15,462 nt of DNA from contig JBDTMC010000151.1 of the NCBI GenBank assembly GCA_039934475.1, forward strand, positions 1 through 15,462. The letters run 5' to 3'. A program made the position numbers and the translations under genes. The stretch comes from JBDTMC01 sp039934475. GTDB lineage: Bacteria > Acidobacteriota > Terriglobia > Bryobacterales > Bryobacteraceae. How positions within the stretch are numbered: the stretch's first letter is position 1; every line of letters starts with the position of its first letter. The notes beneath the pieces were generated by a model that saw only the letters and a program-made list of their open reading frames with translations, did not search any database and was not told the DNA's origin. Of this stretch, positions 5,617 through 13,602 are shown one piece after another.

Positions 5617-7545
5617 TTGAAATACTCTTCCCTACTCATCCTGTTGATGGCAACGGCCTCTCTTTGCCACGCAGCAGGTTGGCGTCCGATTGGGCCCTAC
5701 GGGGGCGCAGCTGAATTCGTGCGCGTCAGCAAATCTCAGCCAACTACCGTGATCGCGGGGACGCGCAGGGGAATGATCTTTCGTTCGGCAGATGCGGGCG
5801 CGACCTGGACGGAGAGCGCCTCCCCGGCGGGTTCAGATTGCGTGCTCCACGCACTCGAAGTGCATCCCGAGGATGCCAATCGCATCTACGCGGGATTCGA
5901 TTGCGACCAGGACGCGGCCAGGGCCGGCCTCTACGAGAGCTCCGATTCAGGCAAGACATGGAGCCGGCCTAGCCAGTTGAATGCGAAAGGCGTTTGGTCA
6001 CTTGCATTCTCTCCTCGTACCCGCCGGCTGGCAGCAGGCACTACCGTGGGTGTGTTCGTGAACAAGGACCACGGTTGGGAGCGTATCTCGCCAGAGTCCA
6101 ATCAAGAGCTGAAGCCCGTGGTATCGCTTGCGTTCGATCCGGAGGATGAAGAGATCCTGCTTGCGGGCACGAGCCATTTGCCCTGGCGCACCGTCGATGG
6201 CGGCAAAACCTGGGCCTCGATTCACAGCGGCATGATCGACGACTCGGACGTGTTCAGCATTTCACCCGACGCTTCCACGACGGGCCTCGTCTACGCCAGC
6301 GCCTGCAGCGGCGTCTACAAGAGCACGGTGGGCGGCACTCACTGGCTGCGACTGCCGACGCCCCGTGGTGCGTACCGCGCCTATCTCGTTGTGCCTGACC
6401 CTCACCGGCCGCGGGTAGTTTATGCCGCCACAAGTTCCGGTCTCCTCCGGTCAGTAGATGGCGGTGCGATTTGGACCCGGATTTTGCCGGACATCGTACA
6501 CGCGGTCTCCTTCGATCCGGTCGTCCCGAAGCGGGTGTTTGTCGCTTCCACCTCCTCGGGAGTGCTGCTAAGCGAAGACGGCGGTGATTCCTTTCAGTCT
6601 CGCAACCAAGGCTTCGCAAATCGGCGCTACCGCGCAGTGGCGAGGTTAGGAAAGACGCTATTTGTTGCGGCAGCGAGTGAAATCGACCCCAGCCTCTTCG
6701 TTTCCGACGATGAAGGCCAGACATGGAAGACCGATGTCGCCTGGCCGCGGAACTTGCGCCACCTGTCCACAACCGAGCGGGACTCAAAAACGGTTGTTTG
6801 CGGTAGTGCCACTCACGTGTATCTTTCTAAGAACCGAGGACGCACCTGGACGACACTGCCTGCAGTACCGGGTGGACGAGTGATCGGTCTGAAGGCGATA
6901 CCGGGCGGTGTTCTAGCTGCCGGCGCCGGCGGAGTATTCACTTGGACGCCGGCGAAGCCGCGGTGGACCACGGCGCCAACGCCGCAACCCCTGTCGGTTC
7001 ACGAATTCTTCAGCACCTCGGATGATTTTGTGCTCGTCGAGGCCCAAGGCACGCTGTTAACTTCTGCGGATTCGGGGACCACGTGGCGTGTCTGTCCCGG
7101 GCTCACTGGCCTGGGCGAGATCCACAGTATGGCCGGCATAGGGGGCGACCAGGGATTCATCCTCGCCGGATTGTCGCTTGGCCTGTACCGTTCCGATGAT
7201 GGCTGTCAGAGTTGGACTCCCATCCGGGATGACCTGACAGGCGACACGGTCTCGCTGGTGGCGATACACAACTCGCCCTCTTTGGTCGCATTGGCTGTTC
7301 AGTACGGCCGAGTCTTGATCTCTATCGACCGGGGCCGCACATGGAGAGCGTTCAGCGAGACTGGCTGGCTCGGCTCCTTCCCGCTCCAAGTGCTCGCTAA
7401 TGAAGCAAGCACGCGACTCTATGCCCTCTTTCCTGGTAGCGGTGTGATGGTACAAGACATCATTGCTGCCGGGTTGACCGCCAATCCTGCCGAAGGCGCG
7501 TCTCCGCCTCCGGCTCCAACTCGTCAAGGAGCATTTAGAAAATGA
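5617..7545 (+). CDS. Exported Asp-box (BNR) repeat protein, sialidase/Ycf48-like propeller
   Basis: A 642-residue exported protein with about eleven Asp-box (BNR) repeats of the S/T-x-D-x-G-x-T-W type. They lie near residues 57-64 (SADAGATW), 108-115, 192-199 (TVDGGKTW), 236-243 (degenerate), 279-286, 319-326, 363-370, 404-411, 483-490, 526-533 and 569-576 (SIDRGRTW). Such repeats build beta-propellers in sialidases, VPS10/sortilin and Ycf48-like proteins. No sialidase Arg triad or F/YRIP motif is visible, so a binding or scaffold role is more likely than glycosidase activity. The TTG at 5617 is chosen because it gives an N-terminus MKYSSLLILLMATASLCHA, a clean signal peptide, with AGGTG 8 nt upstream. 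In-frame GTGs at 5551, 5578 and 5608 would leave an extension before it. The tail after about residue 620 is Pro/Ala-rich. The stop overlaps the next start as ATGA, so expression is probably coupled to the OmpA-like gene. Confidence 0.85.
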   Translation: MKYSSLLILLMATASLCHAAGWRPIGPYGGAAEFVRVSKSQPTTVIAGTRRGMIFRSADAGATWTESASPAGSDCVLHALEVHPEDANRIYAGFDCDQDAARAGLYESSDSGKTWSRPSQLNAKGVWSLAFSPRTRRLAAGTTVGVFVNKDHGWERISPESNQELKPVVSLAFDPEDEEILLAGTSHLPWRTVDGGKTWASIHSGMIDDSDVFSISPDASTTGLVYASACSGVYKSTVGGTHWLRLPTPRGAYRAYLVVPDPHRPRVVYAATSSGLLRSVDGGAIWTRILPDIVHAVSFDPVVPKRVFVASTSSGVLLSEDGGDSFQSRNQGFANRRYRAVARLGKTLFVAAASEIDPSLFVSDDEGQTWKTDVAWPRNLRHLSTTERDSKTVVCGSATHVYLSKNRGRTWTTLPAVPGGRVIGLKAIPGGVLAAGAGGVFTWTPAKPRWTTAPTPQPLSVHEFFSTSDDFVLVEAQGTLLTSADSGTTWRVCPGLTGLGEIHSMAGIGGDQGFILAGLSLGLYRSDDGCQSWTPIRDDLTGDTVSLVAIHNSPSLVALAVQYGRVLISIDRGRTWRAFSETGWLGSFPLQVLANEASTRLYALFPGSGVMVQDIIAAGLTANPAEGASPPPAPTRQGAFRK

Positions 7546-9374
7546 AGTCTCGATTCCGCAAGTTGATCTGCATTTCGGCTATCTCCCTCGCATTCCCGGC
7601 GGGAGTTTCCGGCCAACAGGCTCCGGAGGGCCCCATTTGGGGGCTGAATCTATTCGGTGGCTACCAATGGACAAGGATGTCGGGCACACTCAATCCACTG
7701 GGGGCCTGGGCGGTTACTGGAGTCACTCCGGGAAGCCGGCGTTTCGGAGACGATCCGGTCGCAGGTATCCGGTTCACGCAGGACTTCCACAAGTACATCG
7801 GCGTCGAGGAAGGCTTCACCTACGCCTTCCTGCCGGTCACGTACACCTCCTTTGGCGCCGGCAATCAGGCGAAGCTAGATGCCCGAAGTTATCGTGTGTC
7901 GGCGAATCCTGTCTTTCACTTCACGCCCCGGGAATCTAAATTCCGGCCGTTCGTCACGGTGGGCGTGGCGGCGAACTGGTTCGATCCAAATGCCTCAACG
8001 CTGGTCAGCACACAGCCTCGTTCTACCGATTTTCCGGTGGGAACCGACTTGAAGACCAAGGTCGAACCGGTATTGTTTTATGGGGTCGGCCTGAAGGTCA
8101 ATGTATCCCGGCGCTTCGGACTGCGGTTCGATGTGCGCGATAACTGGAGCAAGACCCCGCACTTTAATCTGCAGGAGTACCCTTCCGCGGTTGGCGACTA
8201 CTATAGTCCCAAAGGCGAAACGCTGCATCAGATAGAAGCTACCGCGGGAATCGTCTTCCGCTGGGGCTACAAAGAGCCGCCACCCGCTCCGGCTCCGGTT
8301 GCGAGAGCAGAAGCTCCGGCACCGCCTCCTCCTCCTTCATTCTCCATCGACAGCCTGAGCGCGAACGCCAGCGAAGTCTGCCCGGGCTCAGCAGTCGAGA
8401 TACGCGCGGCTGCTACCGGCGTGCCCTCCGATGCAACCTATCGCTGGACCGTCAACGGCTCGCCAATTGACGCTTCCGGTGCCACCGCGTCTGTATCGAC
8501 CACCGGGAAGAGCGGCAAGCAGGACGTTGTACTGACCGTGGAAGCCGGCGGCGTCACCAAGACCCAAACCACCTCGTTTACGGTTAAGAATGCCGCGCCA
8601 CCAACCGTGACCGTGGGAATCTCGCCCTCAACCATACAACACGGCATGCAAGCCACCATCACTCCCACCGCAACCGGATCCGAGTGCGGCGGCAACGTCC
8701 GTACGATGTGCACAGCGAGCGAGGGTGTCGTCAACGGTACGACGTTCGATTCTTCGAACGTTGCCTTCGACCCGAACGCAGCCAAGGCGCAGTCAAAGAC
8801 CGTAACCATTACCTGTACGGGCACCGACTCCCTCGGCGGCACTGGCAGCGGCACGGCTACGGTAGCCGTAACCGAGAGGCCGAAAGCCCGCCGGTTGGAT
8901 GATCTCGTCTTCGGCAAAGGCAGCGCGCGCGTAAACAACTGCGCAAAACGCCTGCTGCTGGAGGAAGTGACTGCGCTGATGCGTGACAACCCCGACTGGA
9001 CCCTGGTCGTCGTCAGTCATCGTGACGAACAGGAGTCCGGGCGCGCCATGGCCCATCTCGATCGAAGCCGTGCCATGAACACGGCGGCGGTGCTGAGTGC
9101 GGGTACTGGCATCTGCCCCTCGCTCGACCTGAGCCGGGTAAAGGTGCTGGAGGCGGGTACTACCGCCGGGTCTGAGCCCAAACCGTCGTTCTGCGGAGCT
9201 TCCACCACCATAAAGGAACGCACCGGTCAGGCAGTGACCGCCGAAGATACGAGAGCCCAGTTCCGTCGCGTGGAGTTGTGGCTCATCCCGTCCGGCGCGG
9301 ACACGCCCGACGCGCTGAAATCGGCTCAGCCAATTCCAGCGGATGTAGTCAAACGCCTGGGCTGCCCTAAGTAA
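7542..9374 (+). CDS. OmpA-like outer-membrane protein with barrel, two Ig-like domains and divergent OmpA C-terminal domain
   Basis: A 610-residue envelope protein. Residues 1-24 are a signal peptide (ending V-S-G before QQ). Residues 30-243 alternate short amphipathic strands with loops and end in IVFRWGYK, as in small OmpA/OmpX-type beta-barrels. Residues 245-266 are a Pro/Ala linker. Residues 267-349 and 354-446 look like two Ig/PKD-like domains, the second with three Cys. Residues 452-585 form an OmpA-like C-terminal domain ending FRRVELWLIP. The usual GHTD...LSxxRA core is altered to SHRDEQ...LDRSRA, but D495 and R510 keep the 15-residue spacing of the diaminopimelate-binding Asp/Arg pair of classical OmpA. 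Peptidoglycan binding is therefore still possible. A loop with two Cys (525, 551) is inserted before the last strand. The ATGA overlap with the Asp-box gene implies joint expression and possibly a complex, which is inference. Confidence 0.88.
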   Translation: MKSRFRKLICISAISLAFPAGVSGQQAPEGPIWGLNLFGGYQWTRMSGTLNPLGAWAVTGVTPGSRRFGDDPVAGIRFTQDFHKYIGVEEGFTYAFLPVTYTSFGAGNQAKLDARSYRVSANPVFHFTPRESKFRPFVTVGVAANWFDPNASTLVSTQPRSTDFPVGTDLKTKVEPVLFYGVGLKVNVSRRFGLRFDVRDNWSKTPHFNLQEYPSAVGDYYSPKGETLHQIEATAGIVFRWGYKEPPPAPAPVARAEAPAPPPPPSFSIDSLSANASEVCPGSAVEIRAAATGVPSDATYRWTVNGSPIDASGATASVSTTGKSGKQDVVLTVEAGGVTKTQTTSFTVKNAAPPTVTVGISPSTIQHGMQATITPTATGSECGGNVRTMCTASEGVVNGTTFDSSNVAFDPNAAKAQSKTVTITCTGTDSLGGTGSGTATVAVTERPKARRLDDLVFGKGSARVNNCAKRLLLEEVTALMRDNPDWTLVVVSHRDEQESGRAMAHLDRSRAMNTAAVLSAGTGICPSLDLSRVKVLEAGTTAGSEPKPSFCGASTTIKERTGQAVTAEDTRAQFRRVELWLIPSGADTPDALKSAQPIPADVVKRLGCPK

Positions 9375-9383
9375 GCCCGTACC

Positions 9384-9426
9384 ACAAGTTGGGAGCGGCT
9401 CCTAGTGGACCGCTCCCAAATCTTGT
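9384..9426. terminator. Hairpin between the convergent ompA-like and hemY genes
   Basis: A 10-bp perfect stem, TTGGGAGCGG (9389-9398) with CCGCTCCCAA (9410-9419), has an 11-nt loop. It extends through ACAAG/CTTGT (9384-9388 and 9422-9426) around a 2-nt bulge. It begins 9 nt after the OmpA-like stop, and hemY ends at 9507 on the other strand. There is no long T-tract, so it may end transcription weakly, work in both directions, or protect mRNA 3' ends. Confidence 0.6.
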
Positions 9427-9506
9427 GTCCGGCCGCAGCGCTTGAATCCAGGGTCAGCCTGTGGCTAGTGTTACAAGGTGTGGTTATACGTTATACCAAG
9501 CGGTTA

Positions 9507-10880
9507 CTAACTCGCAGCGATTCGGTCCGCCGCCTGCCGCCCCATCTTAATACAGTCCGGAATGCCGATTCCGTAATAAGCGTTGCCGGCCAGATACAAG
9601 TTCGGCTGTGCCGCCAGCCTCTCTTCAATCGAAATTACCCTAGCCTGATGACCAACCGTATACTGCGCCATAGACTTCTTCCAACGCGCGATGCGATAGA
9701 ACGAGGGCTTGGCCGTAATCCCCATGATCTTGTGCAGCTCTTCTAAGACGATCGCAACAACCGCTTCATCGCTCTCGTCCAGAATCCCCTCATCAGCCGC
9801 CCCTCCCAGGAAACAGCGCAACACTGCCTGCCCCTCCGGCACGCGGTGAGAGAATTTGGTGCCCACCCACGTACACGCCACCAAGCGCCCGCGCTCTTTA
9901 GCTGGAACCAGGAAGCCGAAGCCCTTGAGGGAATGGCCGAGTGTCGCCTTCTCATAGCCCAGTGCCAGCGTCATTGACGAGCTGTATTGGACGCCGCGCA
10001 GCAGTTCGGCAAGTACCGGATCGACGGCTCCCAGCAACCCGCCGGCCTGCCACGCCGGAGTCGCTACCACCACATTCGCCGCCTCAATCCACTCCGCACC
10101 AGCGCGCACCCGGAAGCCTGAATCGGTCCGCTCCAGCGCGTCCGCCTCCGCTTGAATCACCACAGTATTCGGCCGGATCTTCTCTTCCAAAGTGCGCGTC
10201 AGCTGCGCCAGCCCACCCTTCAGTGTCCGGAACAGGGGCGCGCCTTGGGCTTTCGGTCCAGCAGCGCGGCGGCTGGCCAGCACGCCCCGCGTCAGGCTGC
10301 CGTATTTGCCTTCCAACTCCACAAAGCGCGTCAACACGCTGGCCACGCTTAAACGATCCGGTGAACCACCATACACGCCCGAAAGCAGAGGCTCCGCTAG
10401 ATAATCCACAGACTCGCGCCCGTAGTGGTCCTCTATGAACTCACTCACCGTGCGATCCCGTCCGCTGCCATTGCCAGGCTGACGGAAGATCTCCAACCCC
10501 ATCCGGATCTTGGTGGCCCAACTTAATAACGGACTCATCAGGATGGGCGTAAACTTTGTCGGCACCATCATCATCATGCCGTCGGGCAGCGGGATGAGGC
10601 GGCCGCCCTTCCAGATGTAAGTGACACGAAGATGATCGTTGGAGCCGATGACGTCGCTGGCCAGACCCACTTCGCGGATCAATTCCAGCGCGGCGGGCTT
10701 GGCGGAGAGGAAGCTGTCGGGCCCTTCTTCGAGCACGCAGCCGTTGACTGTCTCGGTTTGGATGACGCCGCCCAGGCGCGGTGCGCGTTCAATCAGGACA
10801 GCGGGGACACCGGCCTTGTTCAGATAGTAAGCGGCGGAGAGACCGGAGATCCCCCCGCCGATGATGACTGCCCGGTGCAC
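9507..10880 (-). CDS. hemY: Protoporphyrinogen oxidase (oxygen-dependent type, HemY/PPOX)
   Basis: A 457-residue FAD enzyme that oxidises protoporphyrinogen IX to protoporphyrin IX or, in the coproporphyrin-dependent route, coproporphyrinogen III to coproporphyrin III. It is probably cytosolic and membrane-associated. The N-terminus carries the FAD-binding GGGISGLSAAYYL loop (residues 8-20) and the ERAPRLGG segment (31-38). EEGPDSFL follows near 51-58, as in PPOX proteins, and the C-terminus has LAGNAYYGIGIPDCI, the second FAD contact. Length is normal. It starts with GTG one base after the hemE stop, which indicates translational coupling, and it is the last gene of the leftward block. Which substrate it uses cannot be decided here because no hemH, hemQ or hemN lies in the window. 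Databases also label this family HemG. Confidence 0.95.
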   Translation of the reverse strand: MHRAVIIGGGISGLSAAYYLNKAGVPAVLIERAPRLGGVIQTETVNGCVLEEGPDSFLSAKPAALELIREVGLASDVIGSNDHLRVTYIWKGGRLIPLPDGMMMMVPTKFTPILMSPLLSWATKIRMGLEIFRQPGNGSGRDRTVSEFIEDHYGRESVDYLAEPLLSGVYGGSPDRLSVASVLTRFVELEGKYGSLTRGVLASRRAAGPKAQGAPLFRTLKGGLAQLTRTLEEKIRPNTVVIQAEADALERTDSGFRVRAGAEWIEAANVVVATPAWQAGGLLGAVDPVLAELLRGVQYSSSMTLALGYEKATLGHSLKGFGFLVPAKERGRLVACTWVGTKFSHRVPEGQAVLRCFLGGAADEGILDESDEAVVAIVLEELHKIMGITAKPSFYRIARWKKSMAQYTVGHQARVISIEERLAAQPNLYLAGNAYYGIGIPDCIKMGRQAADRIAAS

Positions 10881-10881
10881 G

Positions 10882-11904
10882 CTACGGCCTGAATTCGCGC
10901 ACCATCTGAACCACGGCTTTCACGTTCTCCACCGGGGTCTCCGGCAGAATTCCGTGGCCGAGATTGAAGATATGCCCGGGACGCGTGCCAGTGCGCTTCA
11001 GTAGTTCGTGGACGCGCAGCTTCAACTCCGGAAGGGGCGCAAACAGCACCGCCGGGTCCAGGTTCCCCTGTACGGCGGAACGGTAGCTGATCTCCATCCA
11101 TGCGGTGTCGATGTTAATGCGCCAGTCGACTCCCAATACATCGCCGCCGGCGGCATGCAGCTCTTTGAAGAAGCCGGCCGCGCCGGTGCCGAAGTGAATC
11201 ACCGGAACGCCAGTGGAGCGAATCCGCTCAATCAGCGCGCGCGAGTAAGGCGCCACGTAGCGGACATAGTCGTCCGGTCCCAGCGCGCCCACCCAGCTGT
11301 CGAAAACCTGGATGGCGCGGGCGCCGGCAGCCACTTGCAGCATGGCGAAAGGCCCCAACACGTCCACCAGTTTGCCCATCAGGCGACGCCACAGCGTCTC
11401 GTCGCGGTACATCATCTGCTTGGTCTTCAGAAACGTCCGCGAAGCCCCGCCTTCAATCATGTAGCTGGCGAGGGTAAACGGCGCGCCGACGAAACCGATG
11501 ACAGGCACCTTGCCGCCGAGGGCGCGGACCACGGTTTGGATGGACTCACCAACATACCCAAGGTCGTCGGTGTTGGAAATCGAAAGCGTGTCTACGTCGC
11601 TCGACGTGCGCACAGGATTGTCGATATGTGGTCCTTCGCCGGCCAGGAACTTGAGTTTGAGACCCATCGGTTCCACCGGTAAAAGCAGATCGGCGAATAT
11701 AATGGCCGCGTCCACGTCGAGGATTTCCACGGGCTGGAGCGTAACCTGGGCCGCCAGATCGGGGCGTTTGCAGATCTCCAGGATGCCGTTTTTCGCGCGG
11801 ATCTCGCGGTACTGCTTCATGTAACGGCCCGCCTGGCGCATGAACCATACCGGACGAACGTCCGTTGGCCTGCGCCGGCAGGCGTCTAAAAAGCGACTAT
11901 TCAT
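10882..11904 (-). CDS. hemE: Uroporphyrinogen decarboxylase
   Basis: HemE decarboxylates the four acetate side chains of uroporphyrinogen III to give coproporphyrinogen III, in the cytosol. The protein has the family signature PVWFMRQAGRYM (residues 18-29). IIFADLLL follows at 68-75, with D72 at the position of the catalytic Asp. GFVGAPFTLASYMIEG lies in the middle and NLGHGI near the C-terminus, where the conserved His sits. From the ATG at 11904 it is 340 residues, normal for the family. This start overlaps the apbE stop as ATGA and places the N-terminus where HemE proteins usually begin. An in-frame ATG at 11919 and a longer frame to 11985 are alternatives without a strong Shine-Dalgarno. 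It is followed after 1 bp by hemY, so two heme steps are tightly coupled. Confidence 0.96.
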   Translation of the reverse strand: MNSRFLDACRRRPTDVRPVWFMRQAGRYMKQYREIRAKNGILEICKRPDLAAQVTLQPVEILDVDAAIIFADLLLPVEPMGLKLKFLAGEGPHIDNPVRTSSDVDTLSISNTDDLGYVGESIQTVVRALGGKVPVIGFVGAPFTLASYMIEGGASRTFLKTKQMMYRDETLWRRLMGKLVDVLGPFAMLQVAAGARAIQVFDSWVGALGPDDYVRYVAPYSRALIERIRSTGVPVIHFGTGAAGFFKELHAAGGDVLGVDWRINIDTAWMEISYRSAVQGNLDPAVLFAPLPELKLRVHELLKRTGTRPGHIFNLGHGILPETPVENVKAVVQMVREFRP

Positions 11905-12866
11905 GGGAGCAACGCGCATGCCGGTTCCGATTTGTCCTCGCACAAGAAAGCTCGAAACGTCTTCTGTTTGTGCTTTGCCGTCCACTCACGGCCGTTGATG
12001 TAATAGGGCTTAGCCCATGCCTCGCTGTCGATGGTTTTCGGCGTAATCACGGAAACGGAGAGCATGCCCTGCGAAGGGTAACCCGTGCGCGGATCCATAA
12101 TGTGGCTATACAACTTGCCCCCGGCTAAGAAGAACTTCTCATAACTGCCCGAGGTTGACATTGACTCATCCTTCAGCAAAAAATCCTGCACCGTGCGCCG
12201 TGCATCCTTGGGATGACGGACGCTCACTTTCCAACCTTGTTCCCCAGGTGGCGTGCCTATGGCGTAAATGCTGCTGGTACCGCCCGAAATCAGGGCTGAC
12301 GTCACATTTCTCGCCTTCAATATAGCCACCATGCGATCCACTGCGTAACCCTTGCCGATTCCGCCTGGATCTAACTCTACGCCTTTGAGAGCAAACTGCA
12401 CGGTTTGCGCTGCCGGGTCCAACTTCACTTTCTGCCAGCCTACTCGGCCCATGGCAGTCCGGATCTCATCCCGATGGGGGAAACGCCCGGTTCCTTTGTA
12501 AAATCCCCAGACACGCATCAAGGGGCCGACCGTGATGTCGAACGCCCCGCTACTCTCCCTGCTGTATTCCATGCAGGCAGCCAGAAGGTGGAACAGCTCC
12601 TCACTCACCTTCACCGGACCCTCGGCTGCTTCCCGGTTCACCTTGCTCCACTCGCTATCCGGACGGTAGTTGGATAACAGGTGGTCCAGGCGGCGGACCT
12701 CGTCGAAGGCGTCGTCAATGGCCGAATCCGCCTTAAAGCGGTCTTCCCCATACACGGCTACCGTCCAGGTGGCGCCCATAGCATCCATGCTGCGCTCCAC
12801 TCTGACCGGCCCGGCGGCAGCCCCCAGGGCCGCTACCAACAACAAAAGTATCACACTATGTTTCAT
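11901..12866 (-). CDS. apbE: FAD:protein FMN transferase (ApbE family), exported, with altered metal-site residues
   Basis: ApbE proteins transfer FMN from FAD to a Thr/Ser of target proteins such as Rnf/Nqr subunits or FMN-binding-domain proteins, usually in the periplasm. The 321-residue protein has an N-terminal signal peptide (about residues 1-19, LLLLVAALGAAAG) with no lipobox Cys. Family motifs follow: SNYRPDSEWSKVN (65-77), GAFDITVGPLMRVWGF (107-122), LDPGGIGKGYAVD (165-177), and SHIMDPRTGYP (254-264). The later segment that normally reads A-D-A-L-S-T and helps bind Mg reads S-E-A-W-A-K (281-286) here, so the usual Asp and Thr appear replaced by Glu and Lys. The GGN/GGD-type motif reads GGTSS. 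Activity may differ. The start overlaps the rbfA end by 11 bp and the stop overlaps the hemE start. No obvious flavinylation target is in the window. Confidence 0.93.
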   Translation of the reverse strand: MKHSVILLLLVAALGAAAGPVRVERSMDAMGATWTVAVYGEDRFKADSAIDDAFDEVRRLDHLLSNYRPDSEWSKVNREAAEGPVKVSEELFHLLAACMEYSRESSGAFDITVGPLMRVWGFYKGTGRFPHRDEIRTAMGRVGWQKVKLDPAAQTVQFALKGVELDPGGIGKGYAVDRMVAILKARNVTSALISGGTSSIYAIGTPPGEQGWKVSVRHPKDARRTVQDFLLKDESMSTSGSYEKFFLAGGKLYSHIMDPRTGYPSQGMLSVSVITPKTIDSEAWAKPYYINGREWTAKHKQKTFRAFLCEDKSEPACALLP

Positions 12867-13266
12867 CGTCAGGGCTTTTTTTCACGGCGCTGGAACCCAT
12901 GGTACCCAGTGCGTCCTTAGGACGGCCCTTGCGAATCCTTTTGAGCAGCTGTGCGACGTGCTTTTCCCCGCCGACATCGGCGTCCGCTTCGAAGCGAAGC
13001 TCCGGCATTTTGTAGAGTTGTAGGCGGTGAGAGACCTCCCGCCGAAGATAATGGCGCGCGTGTTCCAGACACGCCAAGGCCTGCACACGAGCGTCCTGGC
13101 CGCCGTGTACCGCCACCCGGACCTGTGCCACCCGGAGGTCGGGCGACAGCAGTACTTCTGTTATATCTACCCCAGCTACCCGCGGGTCCGATAACTCATA
13201 GCCAATCATCTCGGCCAGTTCTTCACGGAGTGCTTCGGATACGCGTTGCGTACGCCGTTCGTCCAT
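12856..13266 (-). CDS. rbfA: 30S ribosome-binding factor A
   Basis: RbfA is a small KH-fold protein that binds immature 30S subunits near the 5' end of 16S rRNA and helps late maturation and cold adaptation. The 136-residue protein begins MDERRTQRVSEALREELAEM. Family landmarks are the L-x-D-P-R-V-x-G-V-D-I-T-E-V-x-L-S-P-D-L segment (26-44), a central A-x-V-x-V strand, and RRE-SHRLQLYKMPELRFEAD near 75-95. A longer reading to 13308 would overlap the upstream ylxP gene. The ATG at 13266 matches usual RbfA N-termini and has a GGAA upstream. The infB-ylxP-rbfA order is the classic bacterial arrangement. The C-terminal tail after about 115 is short and charged. Confidence 0.95.
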   Translation of the reverse strand: MDERRTQRVSEALREELAEMIGYELSDPRVAGVDITEVLLSPDLRVAQVRVAVHGGQDARVQALACLEHARHYLRREVSHRLQLYKMPELRFEADADVGGEKHVAQLLKRIRKGRPKDALGTMGSSAVKKSPDDET

Positions 13267-13295
13267 TTTTGATTCCGCGGCAGCCGGTGCGCTCC

Positions 13296-13583
13296 CTAGG
13301 ACAACCACTCAACATTGACCTCAACCAGGTCCGGTCCCAGGAGGCCGGCCGCCTCCTTCTCCACTAATTGCAGTAACTGTTCGGCGTACAAGCGGCTGCT
13401 CGATACGGTGACTGCGGCAACCAGGGCGCTTTGCCACAGATCCTGGTAATCGATCTCCGCCACCGAGACATTGAACTTGTTCCGCAGCCTGTCCCGCAGG
13501 CTCTTCACGACATGGCGCTTGTCTTTCAGCGAGTGCGCATGAGGCATTCGCAACTCCAGGGTCATTACGCCCACGGCCGCCAT
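13296..13583 (-). CDS. ylxP: DUF503 family protein (YlxP-like)
   Basis: A 95-residue protein of the DUF503/YlxP family, commonly encoded between infB and rbfA and, in Bacillus subtilis, linked to ribosome-related functions without a settled biochemical role. Family features are the N-terminal V-G-V-x-x-L-E-L strand, SLKDKRHVVKSLRDRLRNKF (residues 18-37), and VAEIDYQDLWQSALVAAVTV (41-60). The ATG at 13583 is chosen because DUF503 proteins start just before this first strand and GGGAAG precedes it. The longer frame to 13625 overlaps infB and adds only an Arg/Trp-rich extension. It lies 19 bp after the infB stop and 29 bp before the rbfA start, so co-transcription with both is very likely. Confidence 0.9.
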   Translation of the reverse strand: MAAVGVMTLELRMPHAHSLKDKRHVVKSLRDRLRNKFNVSVAEIDYQDLWQSALVAAVTVSSSRLYAEQLLQLVEKEAAGLLGPDLVEVNVEWLS

Positions 13584-13602
13584 GATCTTCCCGGTTTCTC
13601 CC

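Noticed and set aside
9483..9496. GTTATAC repeated twice in tandem after hemY
   Set aside because: The repeat is short (7 bp), in a 3' flanking region, and has no further structure, so chance is a sufficient explanation.
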